This document shows, in pieces, positions 17,585 through 27,093 of a DNA stretch of 64,000 nucleotides (its first letter is position 1; every line of letters starts with the position of its first letter). The position numbers and the translations under genes were made by a program. Under the pieces are notes generated by a model. The model was given only the letters and a program-made list of their open reading frames with translations. It was not told where the DNA came from and searched no databases. Source of the stretch: Achromobacter deleyi (lineage in GTDB: Bacteria; Pseudomonadota; Gammaproteobacteria; Burkholderiales; Burkholderiaceae_B); the NCBI RefSeq assembly GCF_016127315.1, contig NZ_CP065997.1, positions 2,976,001 through 3,040,000 on the forward strand. Direction: 5' to 3'.

Positions 17585-18724
17585 ATGGAAACGATCATCC
17601 CTTGCGTACTGATGCGCGGCGGCACCTCCCGCGGCCCCTTCTTCCTCAGCGACTGGCTGCCCGCCGATCCCGCCGAGCGCGACCGGCTGCTGCTGCAGGC
17701 CATGGGCTCGCCCCACGCGCTGCAGGTCGACGGCCTGGGCGGCGGCAATTCGCTGACCAGCAAGGTCGCGATCGTGTCGCGCTCGACCCGGCCGGACTGC
17801 GACATCGACTATCTGTTCGCGCAGGTCTCGGTGGACCGCGCCAGCGTCGACACCCGTCCCAACTGCGGCAACATGCTGTCGGGCGCCGCGCCCTTCGCCA
17901 TCGACGAGGGCCTGATCGCCGCGGCCGACGGCGAAACCGCGGTGCGGGTGCACAATGTCAACACCGGCGCCGTGATCGAGGCGGTGGTGCAGACGCCGGG
18001 CGGCCGCCTGACCTACGAAGGCGAGGCGCGCATCGACGGCGTGCCGGGCGTGGCCGCGCCGGTGCGCCTGAACTTCCTGGACGCCTGGGGCGCGGTCACC
18101 GGCCGCCTGTTCCCCAGCGGCCAACGGCAGGAAACCGTGGACGGCGTGGCCGCCACGCTGATCGACGCGGCCATGCCGATGGTGCTGTTGCGCGCCGCCG
18201 ACTTCGGCCTGCGCGGCGACGAATCGCCGGCCGAGCTGGACGCCCACCCGGCGCTGCTGGCTCGCCTGGAGCGCATCCGCCGCGAGGCCGGCGCCCGCAT
18301 GGGCCTGGGCGATGTGTCGAACAGCGTCATCCCCAAGCCGGTGCTGCTGGCGCCCGGCGGCGATCCGGCCATCCTGTCCATCCGCTCGCGCTACTTCACG
18401 CCGCACGCCTGCCACCGCGCCCATGCCGCCACCGGCGCCGTCGGCGTGGCCGCGGCCTTTCTCATGCCGGGCACCGTGGCGCATGACTGCGGCGGGCCGG
18501 CGCCGCGGCCAGGCTACCGCGGCGTGCGCATCGAGCACCCGTCGGGCGGCATGGACATCGATGTCAGGCTGGACGACGCCAGCGGCGAAGTGCGGGCCGC
18601 CGGGCTGGTGCGCACCGCGCGCAAGATCATGAAGGGCCTGCTGTACGTGCCGGGGCGCTACGTGCCGGCGCGGGAGGAACGCGCGATCCGGCCGCAGCCG
18701 GCGCACGCCGCGCTGGCGGCCTAG
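17585..18724 (+). CDS. PrpF/4-oxalomesaconate tautomerase family isomerase
   Basis: About 379 residues of the PrpF/GalD fold. Family blocks are IIPCVLMRGGTSRGPFF at the start, GLGGGNSLTSKVAIV, and RPNCGNMLSGAAPFAI with the conserved Cys. Members isomerise tricarboxylic acids such as 4-oxalomesaconate or aconitate. I start at ATG 17585, which gives the family N terminus; an ATG at 17576 adds three residues, and neither has a clear ribosome site. It is followed after 138 bp by a Bug protein, so uptake and conversion of a tricarboxylate is a reasonable guess. Confidence 0.85.
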   Translation: METIIPCVLMRGGTSRGPFFLSDWLPADPAERDRLLLQAMGSPHALQVDGLGGGNSLTSKVAIVSRSTRPDCDIDYLFAQVSVDRASVDTRPNCGNMLSGAAPFAIDEGLIAAADGETAVRVHNVNTGAVIEAVVQTPGGRLTYEGEARIDGVPGVAAPVRLNFLDAWGAVTGRLFPSGQRQETVDGVAATLIDAAMPMVLLRAADFGLRGDESPAELDAHPALLARLERIRREAGARMGLGDVSNSVIPKPVLLAPGGDPAILSIRSRYFTPHACHRAHAATGAVGVAAAFLMPGTVAHDCGGPAPRPGYRGVRIEHPSGGMDIDVRLDDASGEVRAAGLVRTARKIMKGLLYVPGRYVPAREERAIRPQPAHAALAA

Positions 18725-18862
18725 GCCGTCGCCACGGATGCCGTACCCGCAGGCCACGCAAGGCCTGCGCCACCGAAACATGAAGGCAGCGGGGCGACCC
18801 GCTTCCGACCCCAGACACAGCGGTCCGCAGAGACCGGCCACAGAACCATCAGGAGACATGAC

Positions 18863-19831
18863 ATGGCTTTTCCCACCCGCAGCACCCTGTGCGCCGCCGC
18901 GCTTTGCCTGGTCCTGGGCAGCCCGGCCGCGCACGCCGAATTTCCCGAACGCGCCATCACCATGGTGGTGCCCACCGCCGCCGGCGGCGGCAACGACACC
19001 CTGGCCCGCGTGATCGGGCAGAAGATGGGCGAACTGCTGGGCCAGACCGTCATCGTGGTCAACAAGCCCGGCGCGCAGGGCGCCATCGCGGCCGACTACG
19101 TGGCGCGCCAGCCGGCCGACGGCTACACCCTGATGCTGGGCTACATCGGCACGCACGGCATCAACCCGGCGCTGCAGAAGCTCAACTACGATCCGGTGCG
19201 CGACTTCACAGCGATCGGCATGGTGGCCGACTCGCCCACGCTGATGGTGGTGTCCAGCAGCATCGGCGTGCAGGACGTGCCGGGCCTGCTCAAGTACGGC
19301 CAGGCCCATCCCGACGGCCTGAGCTACGCCTCGGCCGGTCCGGGCACGGCGCCGGCGGTGGCGGGCGAACTGTTCAACCGCGCCACCGGCGCGGCCATGC
19401 TGGAGATTCCCTACAAGGGCTCGGCGCCCGCCATGACGGACACGCTGGCCGGCGTCACCCAGGTCATGTTTCCCAGCCTGTTCAGCGCCTATCCGCACCT
19501 GAAGTCGGGCAAGATCCGCGCGCTGGGCGTGGCCGGCACGCGCCGCGCCAAGGTGCTGCCCGACATGCCGACGCTGGCCGAACTGGGCGTGCAGGGCGTG
19601 GACGTGGCGCAGTGGTACGCGGTGTTCGCGCCCGCCAACGCCGACCCGCAGGTGGTCGCCAGGCTGAACACCGCGCTCAATGGCGCACTGAACGACCCGG
19701 CCGTGGCCGGCAAGATCGACGACCAGGGCGCCGAGGTGCGCACCAGCACGCCGGCCGAGCTTGCCGCGTTCGTGCGCGAAGAGGCCGTCAAGTGGAAGCG
19801 GCTGGCGTCGACGATCCACGCGGCGCTGTGA
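18863..19831 (+). CDS. Tripartite tricarboxylate transporter substrate-binding protein (Bug family)
   Basis: 322 residues with a signal peptide (residues 1-26, ending AHA-EF) and the Bug fold: FPERAITMVVPTAAGGGNDT, then VVNKPGAQGAIAADYVA and DGYTLMLGYIGTHGINPAL. The family binds carboxylates in the periplasm and is greatly expanded in Bordetella and Achromobacter. AGGAG lies 7-11 bases before the ATG. No membrane subunits (TctA/TctB) are next to it, which is usual for orphan Bug genes. Its last 44 bp overlap the end of the convergent DUF1501 gene. Confidence 0.93.
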   Translation: MAFPTRSTLCAAALCLVLGSPAAHAEFPERAITMVVPTAAGGGNDTLARVIGQKMGELLGQTVIVVNKPGAQGAIAADYVARQPADGYTLMLGYIGTHGINPALQKLNYDPVRDFTAIGMVADSPTLMVVSSSIGVQDVPGLLKYGQAHPDGLSYASAGPGTAPAVAGELFNRATGAAMLEIPYKGSAPAMTDTLAGVTQVMFPSLFSAYPHLKSGKIRALGVAGTRRAKVLPDMPTLAELGVQGVDVAQWYAVFAPANADPQVVARLNTALNGALNDPAVAGKIDDQGAEVRTSTPAELAAFVREEAVKWKRLASTIHAAL

Positions 19832-21188
19832 ACAGCGCCAGCGGCGCGGCGTCGAAATGGCGCAGGTTCGGAAACACCAGCCGCAGATCGTCCGCGCTGG
19901 CGCCGAACCAGCCGCCCAGCGCCGCGCCCAGCTGTTCCACCGCCAGCGTCGGCAGCAGCCGGCCGTTGTCGACGAAGCCCGGGCCATCCGGCGCGATGGC
20001 CGGATGCGTGCCGAGGATGCGGCCGCCATCGACGGCGCCGCCCAGCACGAAATGATGCGCGCCCCAGCCATGGTCCGAACCGTTGCCGTTCGATCCCAGC
20101 GTGCGGCCGAATTCCGAGGCGGTGAAGGTGGTGACCTGGCGCGCCACGCCCAGGCCCGCCAGGGCTTCCTGGAAGACGGCCAGCGCCTGGCCCAGTTCCT
20201 TGAGCAGGGCGGGATGGGTGTCGTTCAGGCCGGTGTGGTTGTCGTAGCCGTTCTGCGAGACGAAGAACACCTGGCGGCGCGCGCCCAGCGCCTGGCGCGC
20301 GGCGATGATGCGCGCCACGATCTTGAGCTGCTGTGCCAGCGGCGAGTCGAAATCGCCCGGCACCGCCACGCCCGACAGCGCCGCCCGCAACCGCGCATCG
20401 GCGTCGATCGACTGCGCCGCGATGCGCGACATCTCGCGCTCCATCAGGTGCTCGCGCGGTTGCGTGATCAGCTGGCGCAGCAGCGCGGTGCAGGCGCTGG
20501 ATCCGTACATGTCGCGCGTCAGCAGCTCGATGCGGGTCGAGCCGTTCACGCCGACCCGGTAGCCGGCCACGTGGCGGCCCGCCAGCAGCACGGTGCTGCC
20601 GCCCGCGGTGATGCCGGTGAAGCTGCGCTGCGCGTTGATGTCGGCGTACAGGTCCGTCAGCCGTCCGGCCCAGCCGGATGAGGCGCCTTCCGGCGCCAGC
20701 GCCTGCCAGTACGACTGCTGGTCGTTGTGCGAGAACAGCTTGGGCGGCAGCGGCACGCGCGCGCCGATATATTCCGCCTTGCTGGTGGGCACCACCAGCG
20801 GGCCGACGTTCAGCACCACCGCCATCTCGCCGCGCTCGAACAGCGGCGCCAGCGGTGCCAGGGCCGGGGCCAGCGCGAATTGGGCGCCGGCGGCGGCGGG
20901 TGCCTTGCCGCGCAGCGCGGTGGCCGCCAGCGCGTCGCGCCGCAAGGCGATGTCGGTGCGCGCCGCGGCATAGGCGCGGTAGGCCGGCGCATCGAACGGC
21001 ACCAGCGTGTTGAACGGATCGTTGCCGCCATACAGGAACACGCACACCAGCGCCTTGTAGTCGCCGGGCGGCGCGGATTGCGCCGCCGCCGCGCCCAGCG
21101 CCGCCAGGTTCAGCGCCAGCGGCGCGGCGGCGTGCGTGGCCCCCAGGGCGCAGGCGCGCAGCAGGAATTCGCGGCGGTCGGCCTTCAT
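19788..21188 (-). CDS. DUF1501 family protein
   Basis: 466 residues. The N terminus has a Tat-type signal (DRREFLLRACALGATHAAA) that ends near ALGAAAAQ. The body is of the DUF1501 (COG4102, sulfatase-like fold) type, with FLYGGNDPFNTLVPFD and TFTASEFGRTLGSNG blocks. The gene is paired with a DUF1800 gene by a 4-bp overlap, an arrangement seen in many bacteria; the role is unknown, with a cell-surface or exported function likely. Its 3' end overlaps the bug gene tail to tail. Confidence 0.9.
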   Translation of the reverse strand: MKADRREFLLRACALGATHAAAPLALNLAALGAAAAQSAPPGDYKALVCVFLYGGNDPFNTLVPFDAPAYRAYAAARTDIALRRDALAATALRGKAPAAAGAQFALAPALAPLAPLFERGEMAVVLNVGPLVVPTSKAEYIGARVPLPPKLFSHNDQQSYWQALAPEGASSGWAGRLTDLYADINAQRSFTGITAGGSTVLLAGRHVAGYRVGVNGSTRIELLTRDMYGSSACTALLRQLITQPREHLMEREMSRIAAQSIDADARLRAALSGVAVPGDFDSPLAQQLKIVARIIAARQALGARRQVFFVSQNGYDNHTGLNDTHPALLKELGQALAVFQEALAGLGVARQVTTFTASEFGRTLGSNGNGSDHGWGAHHFVLGGAVDGGRILGTHPAIAPDGPGFVDNGRLLPTLAVEQLGAALGGWFGASADDLRLVFPNLRHFDAAPLALFTAPRGSSTPAAST

Positions 21189-22747
21189 TTCTGCACCAGG
21201 TATTCGGGGCTGGCCGCCACCAGCGTGATGGCGGCGCGCACGCGGTCGCGCGGCCGTTCGCGCGGCAGGGTGTCGACGGTCTGCGCGATGGCCTGGGCCG
21301 TGGCCGCGCTGAAGGCATCGCCCGCCAGCAGCAGCACGACCCGCGCCACCAGCGCGTCGGCGTCGGCGGCCAGGGCGATCTCGGCGCTATATGGCGTCTG
21401 CAGGTCTTCCCAGCCGCGATCGACATAGATGGCCACGAAATTCAGGTAGCCGGCGATGCTGGTCTCATCGGTGATCTGCAATTCCGGCGCCACCAGGCCG
21501 CGCCGCGCCAGCTCGGTGACGGGCGGCGTGTAGCGCGGCCGGAAGAAATTGAACACGCTGGCCGAGCGCATCGGGCTCTGCGCCAGCCGGATGGTGTTGT
21601 CGGTGGTGTCGGGCATGGCCCAGGCGCCGTTGGTGGAGGTGGCGCCGAAGGCGCGCGCCCAGCCGGAGAAGCGCAGGATGGGTTCGCGCACCTTGCCCCA
21701 GCCCGGCGCGGCCAGGTCGGGCTGGCGCGCCGCGTCGTCAAGCAGGATGGCGCGCACCACCGCCTTGAGGTTGCCGCGCGCGCCGTGGCCGTCGTCGTCG
21801 AACGCGGCCGCCACGCGCCCGACATAGGCCGGGCTCGGGTTGCTGGTGACCAGCCGCTGGATCAGCTGCGTGCCGATGAACGGCCCCACGTTGGGGTGCG
21901 CGCTGATCACTTCCATCGCGCGCTGCAACGACAGATGGCCATCGGTGCCCGGCGGGATCATCGCGCCCAGGAAGCGTTTTTCGGCCAGCGAATGCAGCGC
22001 CGGGTTGAGTGCCATCGGACGGCGGTGGAACTGCACGTCGGTCTCGGGCCCGTCCAGGTGCCAGCCGGTGAAGACCTTGGCCAGTCCCTGCACGTCGGCA
22101 TTGTCGTAGGTCTCCACGGGGGCGCCGTTCGCCAGTCGCGGCGTGCCGTCGCGGTTCAACTCGACCAGGCCGATGCTGAACAGCTGCATCACCTCGCGCG
22201 CATAGTTCTCGTCGGGGTGGCGACCGGTGCGCGGATCTTCCTTGCGGTTGCCGCGATAGGTCAGCATGCAGCCCATCGACAGGTTGCGGGTGACGGCGGT
22301 GAGCAGGTCCTGATAGTTGCCGAAGGCATGTTCGGCCAGCAGGTCCATGAAACTGGCGGCGCCGAACAGCGGCCAGTTGGCGGTGATCGACGTCACGCCG
22401 ACCACGAAGATCTCCGACAGCGCGAACGCCACGCGCGTGCGCACCTGGTCCTCGGCGCTGATGAACTTGCGCCACAGCGTCGATTCGAGCGGCGCGTTGA
22501 TGCCGTTGCCCTTGTAGGCCTCGGTGTTCTTGCCTTGCTGCAGCAGCCAGTCGAAATGGCTTTGCGAGGGCGGCAGCGCCAGTTGCGCGTCGAGCCAGCG
22601 GGCGTAGCCGTCGCGCACCACCGCGTCGATCAGCGCCGGCGTCGGGCCGAAGGTGGCCTGCGCCAGGAAGCGCGAGGCCTGGCCGGGCGTGGGGGGAGGG
22701 CGGGGGGATGAAACGGCCGGCGCCGCTTCGGACGGCGACGCGGACAT
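21185..22747 (-). CDS. DUF1800 family protein
   Basis: 520 residues of the DUF1800 (COG5267) family: RFLAQATFGPTPALIDAVV near the start, NYAREVMQLFSIGLVELN and a DNADVQGLAKVFTGWHLD block in the middle. No clear signal peptide is seen; the first 25 residues are Pro/Ala/Ser rich. It is the first gene of the pair with DUF1501 (4-bp overlap). The biochemical role is not known. The start at 22747 is the longest and leaves a 152-bp gap to the SDR gene. Confidence 0.9.
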   Translation of the reverse strand: MSASPSEAAPAVSSPRPPPTPGQASRFLAQATFGPTPALIDAVVRDGYARWLDAQLALPPSQSHFDWLLQQGKNTEAYKGNGINAPLESTLWRKFISAEDQVRTRVAFALSEIFVVGVTSITANWPLFGAASFMDLLAEHAFGNYQDLLTAVTRNLSMGCMLTYRGNRKEDPRTGRHPDENYAREVMQLFSIGLVELNRDGTPRLANGAPVETYDNADVQGLAKVFTGWHLDGPETDVQFHRRPMALNPALHSLAEKRFLGAMIPPGTDGHLSLQRAMEVISAHPNVGPFIGTQLIQRLVTSNPSPAYVGRVAAAFDDDGHGARGNLKAVVRAILLDDAARQPDLAAPGWGKVREPILRFSGWARAFGATSTNGAWAMPDTTDNTIRLAQSPMRSASVFNFFRPRYTPPVTELARRGLVAPELQITDETSIAGYLNFVAIYVDRGWEDLQTPYSAEIALAADADALVARVVLLLAGDAFSAATAQAIAQTVDTLPRERPRDRVRAAITLVAASPEYLVQK

Positions 22748-22864
22748 GCAGGCAGCCCCGGGATCGAATGCGAGCCCTTACGGTACCGAAGCGCCGGGGG
22801 GCGCTTCAAGCCCGCCATTCGGACGAGGGACTAATCCATTTGAATGAGCCGTCGCCGCAGAAGA

Positions 22865-22888
22865 GCACCGGCCCGCGCTGGCGGGCCG
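22865..22888 (-). terminator. Hairpin downstream of the SDR gene
   Basis: ACCGGCCCGC-GCTG-GCGGGCCGGT, a perfect 10-bp stem with a four-base loop, 12 bases after the SDR stop on the minus strand. No strong T run follows, so it may be a weak terminator or mRNA-stabilising stem. Confidence 0.4.
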
Positions 22889-22899
22889 GTCCGCGCGGA

Positions 22900-23604
22900 C
22901 TAGACCGAACGGGTGATGCCGCCGTCGATGCGGATGTTCTGCCCGGTGATGTAGGAAGAGGCGTCGGAAGCCAGGAAGGCGATCAGGTCGGCCACTTCCT
23001 CGGCGGTGCCGTAGCGGCCCATCGGGATGCGCACGCGCCGGTCTTCCTTTTCCGGCAGGCTGTCGATGAAGCCGGGCAGCACGTTGTTCATGCGCACGTT
23101 GTGCTCGGCGTATTCGTCCGCGAACACCTTGGTGAACGCGGCCAGGCCGGCGCGGAACACGCCGGACGTGGGGAACAGCGCTTCCGGCTCGAAGGTGGCG
23201 TAGGTCGAGATGTTGACGATGGCGCCGGATTTCTGCTGCTTCATGACCGGCGCCACCAGGCGCGCGATGCGCACCACGTTGAGCAGGTAGAACTCCATGC
23301 CCAGGTGCCAGTCGTCGTCGCTGATTTCCAGCAGCGGGCCCTTGGGGCCGTGGCCGGCGCTGTTGACCACGGCGTCGATGCGGCCCCACTGCTGCAGGGT
23401 CGCGTCCACCAGCCGGGCCAGGTCCTCGGGCGAGCGGTTCGAGCCGGTCACGCCCAGGCCGCCCAGCTCGGCGGCCAGCGCCTCGCCCTTGCCGGACGAG
23501 GACAGGATCGCCACGCGGTAGCCGTCGGCCGCGAGTTTGCGCGCCGCCGCCGCGCCCATGCCGCTGCCGCCGGCGGTGATGATTGCCACTTTATCCGTGC
23601 TCAT
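22900..23604 (-). CDS. SDR-family protein lacking the usual YxxxK
   Basis: 234 residues with a Rossmann fold: nucleotide loop TAGGSGMG at 10-17 (Thr-Ala variant of TGxxxGxG), NSAG at 81-84, NIS at 131-133 and the closing SYITGQNIRIDGG. The catalytic Tyr and Lys expected at about 147 and 151 are Ser and Arg (TSGVFRAGL), so ordinary dehydrogenase chemistry is doubtful. The start MSTDKVAI at 23604 matches the family; an upstream in-frame ATG adds a non-homologous tail. The gene stands alone between azurin and the DUF1800 pair. Confidence 0.85.
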   Translation of the reverse strand: MSTDKVAIITAGGSGMGAAAARKLAADGYRVAILSSSGKGEALAAELGGLGVTGSNRSPEDLARLVDATLQQWGRIDAVVNSAGHGPKGPLLEISDDDWHLGMEFYLLNVVRIARLVAPVMKQQKSGAIVNISTYATFEPEALFPTSGVFRAGLAAFTKVFADEYAEHNVRMNNVLPGFIDSLPEKEDRRVRIPMGRYGTAEEVADLIAFLASDASSYITGQNIRIDGGITRSV

Positions 23605-23691
23605 GCGTCGTTCCCCAGGGTGTCGGAAAACGGCCATTGTAGGGGCGGGCGCGGCGGCCTCGCGCAGATCCCGCGAGGCCGGCAGGGGCGA

Positions 23692-24144
23692 TCAGTCGAC
23701 CAGCTTGAGCACGCCCTTCATCAGCGCGAAATGGCCGGGGAACGAGCAGAAGTAGGTGTAGTCCTGGCCCGCGGCCAGCTTGCTGACGTCGAACGTGACC
23801 GAATCGGTCTCGCCGCCGCCGATCACCTTGGTGTGGGCGATGACGCGGGCGTCGTCCTTCTTGACGTAGTTGTTGTCCAGGCCGGCGGCCATGCCGTCGT
23901 TGACGGCGCCCTGCATGTCGACCTGCTTGGTCAGCACCCAGTTGTGGCCCATGACGTTCTTGGCCAGCGTGCCGGGGTGCTTGAGGTTCACGGTGAATTG
24001 CTTGCAGCTCTTGCTGACCGTGATTTCCTTCTTGTCGAACTGCATCTGGTCGTTGCCGGCGATATCCACCGAGCATTCGGCGGCCAGCACCGGGGCAGAG
24101 GCCAGGGCCAGGACGGCCGCGGCGCAGAGATTCTTCAACAGCAT
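23692..24144 (-). CDS. azu: Azurin
   Basis: Periplasmic blue copper electron carrier. The precursor has 150 residues with a 21-residue signal (ending APVLA), leaving 129 residues, the usual azurin length. Copper ligands are visible: His in MGHNW, and Cys, His and Met in [13 protein letters not shown]. The Cys pair in AECSVDIAG and SKSCKQF forms the usual disulfide. It probably donates electrons to cytochrome oxidase or nitrite reductase, or serves in redox stress. It stands alone. Confidence 0.97.
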   Translation of the reverse strand: MLLKNLCAAAVLALASAPVLAAECSVDIAGNDQMQFDKKEITVSKSCKQFTVNLKHPGTLAKNVMGHNWVLTKQVDMQGAVNDGMAAGLDNNYVKKDDARVIAHTKVIGGGETDSVTFDVSKLAAGQDYTYFCSFPGHFALMKGVLKLVD

Positions 24145-24329
24145 GTTCGTGCCTCCAGGGGTCGAGGGGAGTGGAACCGCGCGCTCCGCCGGGCGGAGCC
24201 TCGCGGCCGTTGCGGTATTGTCGTTCCAGTCTACGCCTCGCGGCGCAAGACCGTCCGCCAGGGGTTTGACGCAGCGCAAGCCGGCGCCAGCGGATTGTCC
24301 TGGCGCGGTCCCGGCCGGCCGCTCCGGCG

Positions 24330-24384
24330 GTGCCCCCGTCGCCGGCCTCGCGCTCAGCGCGTGCCCCCGTCGCCGGCCTCGCGC
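24330..24384. repeat. 31-bp tandem duplication at a gene end
   Basis: A 24-bp sequence (24330-24353) recurs exactly at 24361-24384, a period of 31 bp. The second copy covers the last codons of the sorbosone dehydrogenase-like gene and the first lies just past its stop, so the stop codon sits within the duplicated unit. It looks like a slippage duplication. Confidence 0.7.
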
Positions 24385-25679
24385 CAGATCACGTTGCCGA
24401 CATCGTCGGCCACCAGCAGGGCGCCGCGCGTGTCCAGCGCCACGCCCACCGGCCGGCCGCGCGCCTGGCCGGCGTCATCCAGGAACCCGGTCAGCACGTC
24501 GCGCGCCTGGCCGTCCGCGCGCGCGTCGGTGAACGGCACGAAGATCACCTTGTAGCCGCTGCGCGGGTCGCGGTTCCAGGAACCGTGCTGGCCGACGAAC
24601 ATGCCGTGCGTGAAGGGGGCCGGCAGCGTGGCGCCGCCGGACCAGGCCAGCCCCAGCGAGGCGGTATGCGGCCCCAGCGCGTAGTCGGGCACGATCGCCT
24701 GCGCCACCAGGTCGGGGCGCGGCGGCTTTACCCGGGTGTCGACGTGCTGGCCGAAGTAGCTGTAGGGCCAGCCATAGAAACCGCCGTCGCGCACCGAGGT
24801 CATGTAGTCGGGCACCAGGTCGCTACCCAGTTCGTCGCGTTCGTTCACCGCGGTCCAGAGCGTCTTGCCGTCCGGTCCCCAGGCCATGCCCACCGGATTG
24901 CGCAGGCCGGTGGCGTACAGGCGCTTGGCGCCGCTGGCGACGTCGATTTCCCAGATGGCGGCCCGGCCTTCCTCTTCGGCCATGCCGTTTTCGCCGACGT
25001 TGCTGTTCGAGCCGACCGACGCATAGAGCTTGGCGCCGTCGGCGCTGGCGATGAGGTTCTTGGTCCAGTGATGGTTGCGGCCGGCGGGCAGGTCCGTCAC
25101 CTTGACGCCGGGCGCATCGATGCGGGTCTGGCCCGCCTGGTAGGGAAACTGCAGCACCGCATCGGCGTTGGCGACGTACAGCTGGTCGCCGACCAGCGCC
25201 ATGCCGAAGGGCGAGTTCAGGCCTTCCAGGAACACGCTGCGCGTCTGCGCCGCGCCGTCGGGCGTCAAGCCGCGCAGCAAGGTGATGCGGTTGGCGCTGG
25301 GCGTGCGCGCGCCGGCCCGCTTCATGACGATGCCGGCGGCCCAGTCCTTGATGCCGCCGGACGCCTCGGCCGGCTTGGGCGGCGCGTTGCTCTCGGCCAC
25401 CAGCACGTCGCCGTTGGGCAGCACATAGAGCCAGCGCGGGTGGTCCAGGCCGCGGGCGTAGGCGGTCACCGCCAGGCCGCTGGCCGGGGTCGGCAGGCCG
25501 GTGTCGGCCCAGCCCACCGCCTTGGCGGTATTGACCGTGGGAATCAGCGTGGGATTGGGCGCGGGCAGCTCGGGCCGCGGCCCCATGCCGGCCTCGACCG
25601 GCAGGCGCGCGACTTCGCCGCAGGCGGCCACCAGGGCGGCGGCCACGACCAGCACCGGCAACACGTATCGAATTCGCAT
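24354..25679 (-). CDS. Sorbosone dehydrogenase-like lipoprotein (PQQ-dependent sugar dehydrogenase family)
   Basis: 441 residues. The N terminus [20 protein letters not shown] carries a lipobox (VAAC), so the mature protein should be lipid-anchored. The body is a six-bladed beta-propeller of the sorbosone / soluble glucose dehydrogenase type: [58 protein letters not shown], and a [17 protein letters not shown] block. PQQ binding is a family trait; no pqq genes are in the window, and the substrate is unknown. The start at 25679 gives the lipoprotein signal; a longer frame has no such signal. Confidence 0.85.
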   Translation of the reverse strand: MRIRYVLPVLVVAAALVAACGEVARLPVEAGMGPRPELPAPNPTLIPTVNTAKAVGWADTGLPTPASGLAVTAYARGLDHPRWLYVLPNGDVLVAESNAPPKPAEASGGIKDWAAGIVMKRAGARTPSANRITLLRGLTPDGAAQTRSVFLEGLNSPFGMALVGDQLYVANADAVLQFPYQAGQTRIDAPGVKVTDLPAGRNHHWTKNLIASADGAKLYASVGSNSNVGENGMAEEEGRAAIWEIDVASGAKRLYATGLRNPVGMAWGPDGKTLWTAVNERDELGSDLVPDYMTSVRDGGFYGWPYSYFGQHVDTRVKPPRPDLVAQAIVPDYALGPHTASLGLAWSGGATLPAPFTHGMFVGQHGSWNRDPRSGYKVIFVPFTDARADGQARDVLTGFLDDAGQARGRPVGVALDTRGALLVADDVGNVIWREAGDGGTR

Positions 25680-25748
25680 GGCGCGGCTCCAGTCGCGGGA
25701 TGGGCAAGCCTTCATCATACGACGCGGCGGTGGCCGCTCCGCCACTGC

Positions 25749-27083
25749 CTAGCGCATGTCGAAGGCTTCCTGGCGCCAGTGGACGCCGCCGCGGCCCAGG
25801 CGCCGCAGCCCTTGGCGCAGCGCCGTCGCCAGGCCAGCCGGGCCACAGTACCAGACGTCGGCGACCCGGCCGGCGGCCACTTCGCCCTGTGCCAGGGAGG
25901 CGGCATCCAGTCGCTGTCCCTGCGCCGCGCTGTGCACTTGCAGCGTGATGTTGTCCAGTGCCTCGCAGCGTTGCCGCAGCACCTCGACGAACGGGTCGGC
26001 GCCGGCGTCGCGCACACAATAGTGCATCCATACGGGCGGGCGGTCGCCGGGCGCGTCGCGGGCCGCTTCCAGCCAAGCCAGGAACGGCGTGACGCCGATG
26101 CCGCCCGCGACCCACACTTGCGGGCCGGCGGCGGGATCGGCCGGGCGTTCGAAGCGGCCGTAGGGGCCTTCGACCGTGACCGGCGCGCCTTCGCGCAGCG
26201 TGGCGGCCAGGCGTCGGGTGAAGTCGCCCAGGGCCTTGATCTGGAAGGTGACGTCGTGGCGGCCGGCGTGCGGCGCGCTCGCAATGGTGAACGGATGCGC
26301 GCCTTCGCGCCGGTCGAAGGTGACGAAGGCGAACTGCCCTGCCGCGTGGCCCGGCCAGCGCGGGCCGAGTTCACAGGTGACTTCGAGGATGTCGCCGGGG
26401 CGCCGGACCAGCCCGGTGACCTTGCCGGCGACGCGCCGGCCTTGGCCGATGCGGCCGGCCAGCGACAGCAGCGCGGCCGCGGCGCCGCCCGCCATCAAAG
26501 GCAGCAGCAGCGCGCCGGTCGGGCCGCTCCAGTAATAGGCCGGCGCCAACGCCAGCGTGTGAAACGCCAGCACCAGGAAGGCCAGCGGCATGGCGCGGTG
26601 AACGATGCGCCACGCATGGTACGGAAAGCGCCGCCACAGCGTGAGGACCAGCATGGCCAGCAGGGCATAGATCGTCCATTCGCCCAGATCCTTGGCCAGC
26701 CCGCGCGAGTCTGCCAGCACGGCCAGCACCGCGTCGCGCGCGGGCCGTCCTTCGATGCCCACCAGCGCTTTCAGCGGCGTGCTGGCCAGCTTGACCAGCC
26801 AATGCGCCGCGCCCGCGCCGATGGCCAGGATGCCGGCCCATTTGTGCAGCCGGTAGATCTTGTCCATTCCGCCCAGCGGGCCTTCCAGCCAGGCCGGACG
26901 CAACGCCAGCAACATGATCAGCGACATCAGGCCGATCGACCAGACGCCCGTCAGGTACAGCGCCTGCTGGCGCAGCGCCCAGGGCCAGGCGGCGCCGGAC
27001 GCCGGTTGCAGCAGGAGGGCGTCGACCGCCCAGGCGCCGGTCAGCGCGAGCAGGAAGAGACCCAGGGCGGAACGGGTTTTCAT
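25749..27083 (-). CDS. Ferric-reductase-like flavocytochrome
   Basis: 444 residues. The N-terminal half has about six membrane helices with paired His in LHKWAGILAIGAGAAH and HAWRIVHRAMPLAFLVLAFH, fitting b-haem ligands of the ferric reductase family. The C-terminal half is a ferredoxin-reductase type FAD/NAD module (HPFTIASAP for FAD, EGPYGRF, and a VAGGIGVTPFLAW nucleotide loop). It probably moves electrons from NAD(P)H across the membrane to metal or another acceptor. The ATG at 27083 is 10 bp after the PepSY gene, so the two form an operon. Confidence 0.88.
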   Translation of the reverse strand: MKTRSALGLFLLALTGAWAVDALLLQPASGAAWPWALRQQALYLTGVWSIGLMSLIMLLALRPAWLEGPLGGMDKIYRLHKWAGILAIGAGAAHWLVKLASTPLKALVGIEGRPARDAVLAVLADSRGLAKDLGEWTIYALLAMLVLTLWRRFPYHAWRIVHRAMPLAFLVLAFHTLALAPAYYWSGPTGALLLPLMAGGAAAALLSLAGRIGQGRRVAGKVTGLVRRPGDILEVTCELGPRWPGHAAGQFAFVTFDRREGAHPFTIASAPHAGRHDVTFQIKALGDFTRRLAATLREGAPVTVEGPYGRFERPADPAAGPQVWVAGGIGVTPFLAWLEAARDAPGDRPPVWMHYCVRDAGADPFVEVLRQRCEALDNITLQVHSAAQGQRLDAASLAQGEVAAGRVADVWYCGPAGLATALRQGLRRLGRGGVHWRQEAFDMR

Positions 27084-27093
27084 GGCGGCCGCC

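Noticed and set aside
24262..24280. ANR/FNR box upstream of azurin (TTGCG-N4-GTCAA on the minus strand)
   Set aside because: Only one half site fits the consensus, so the match is too weak to call.
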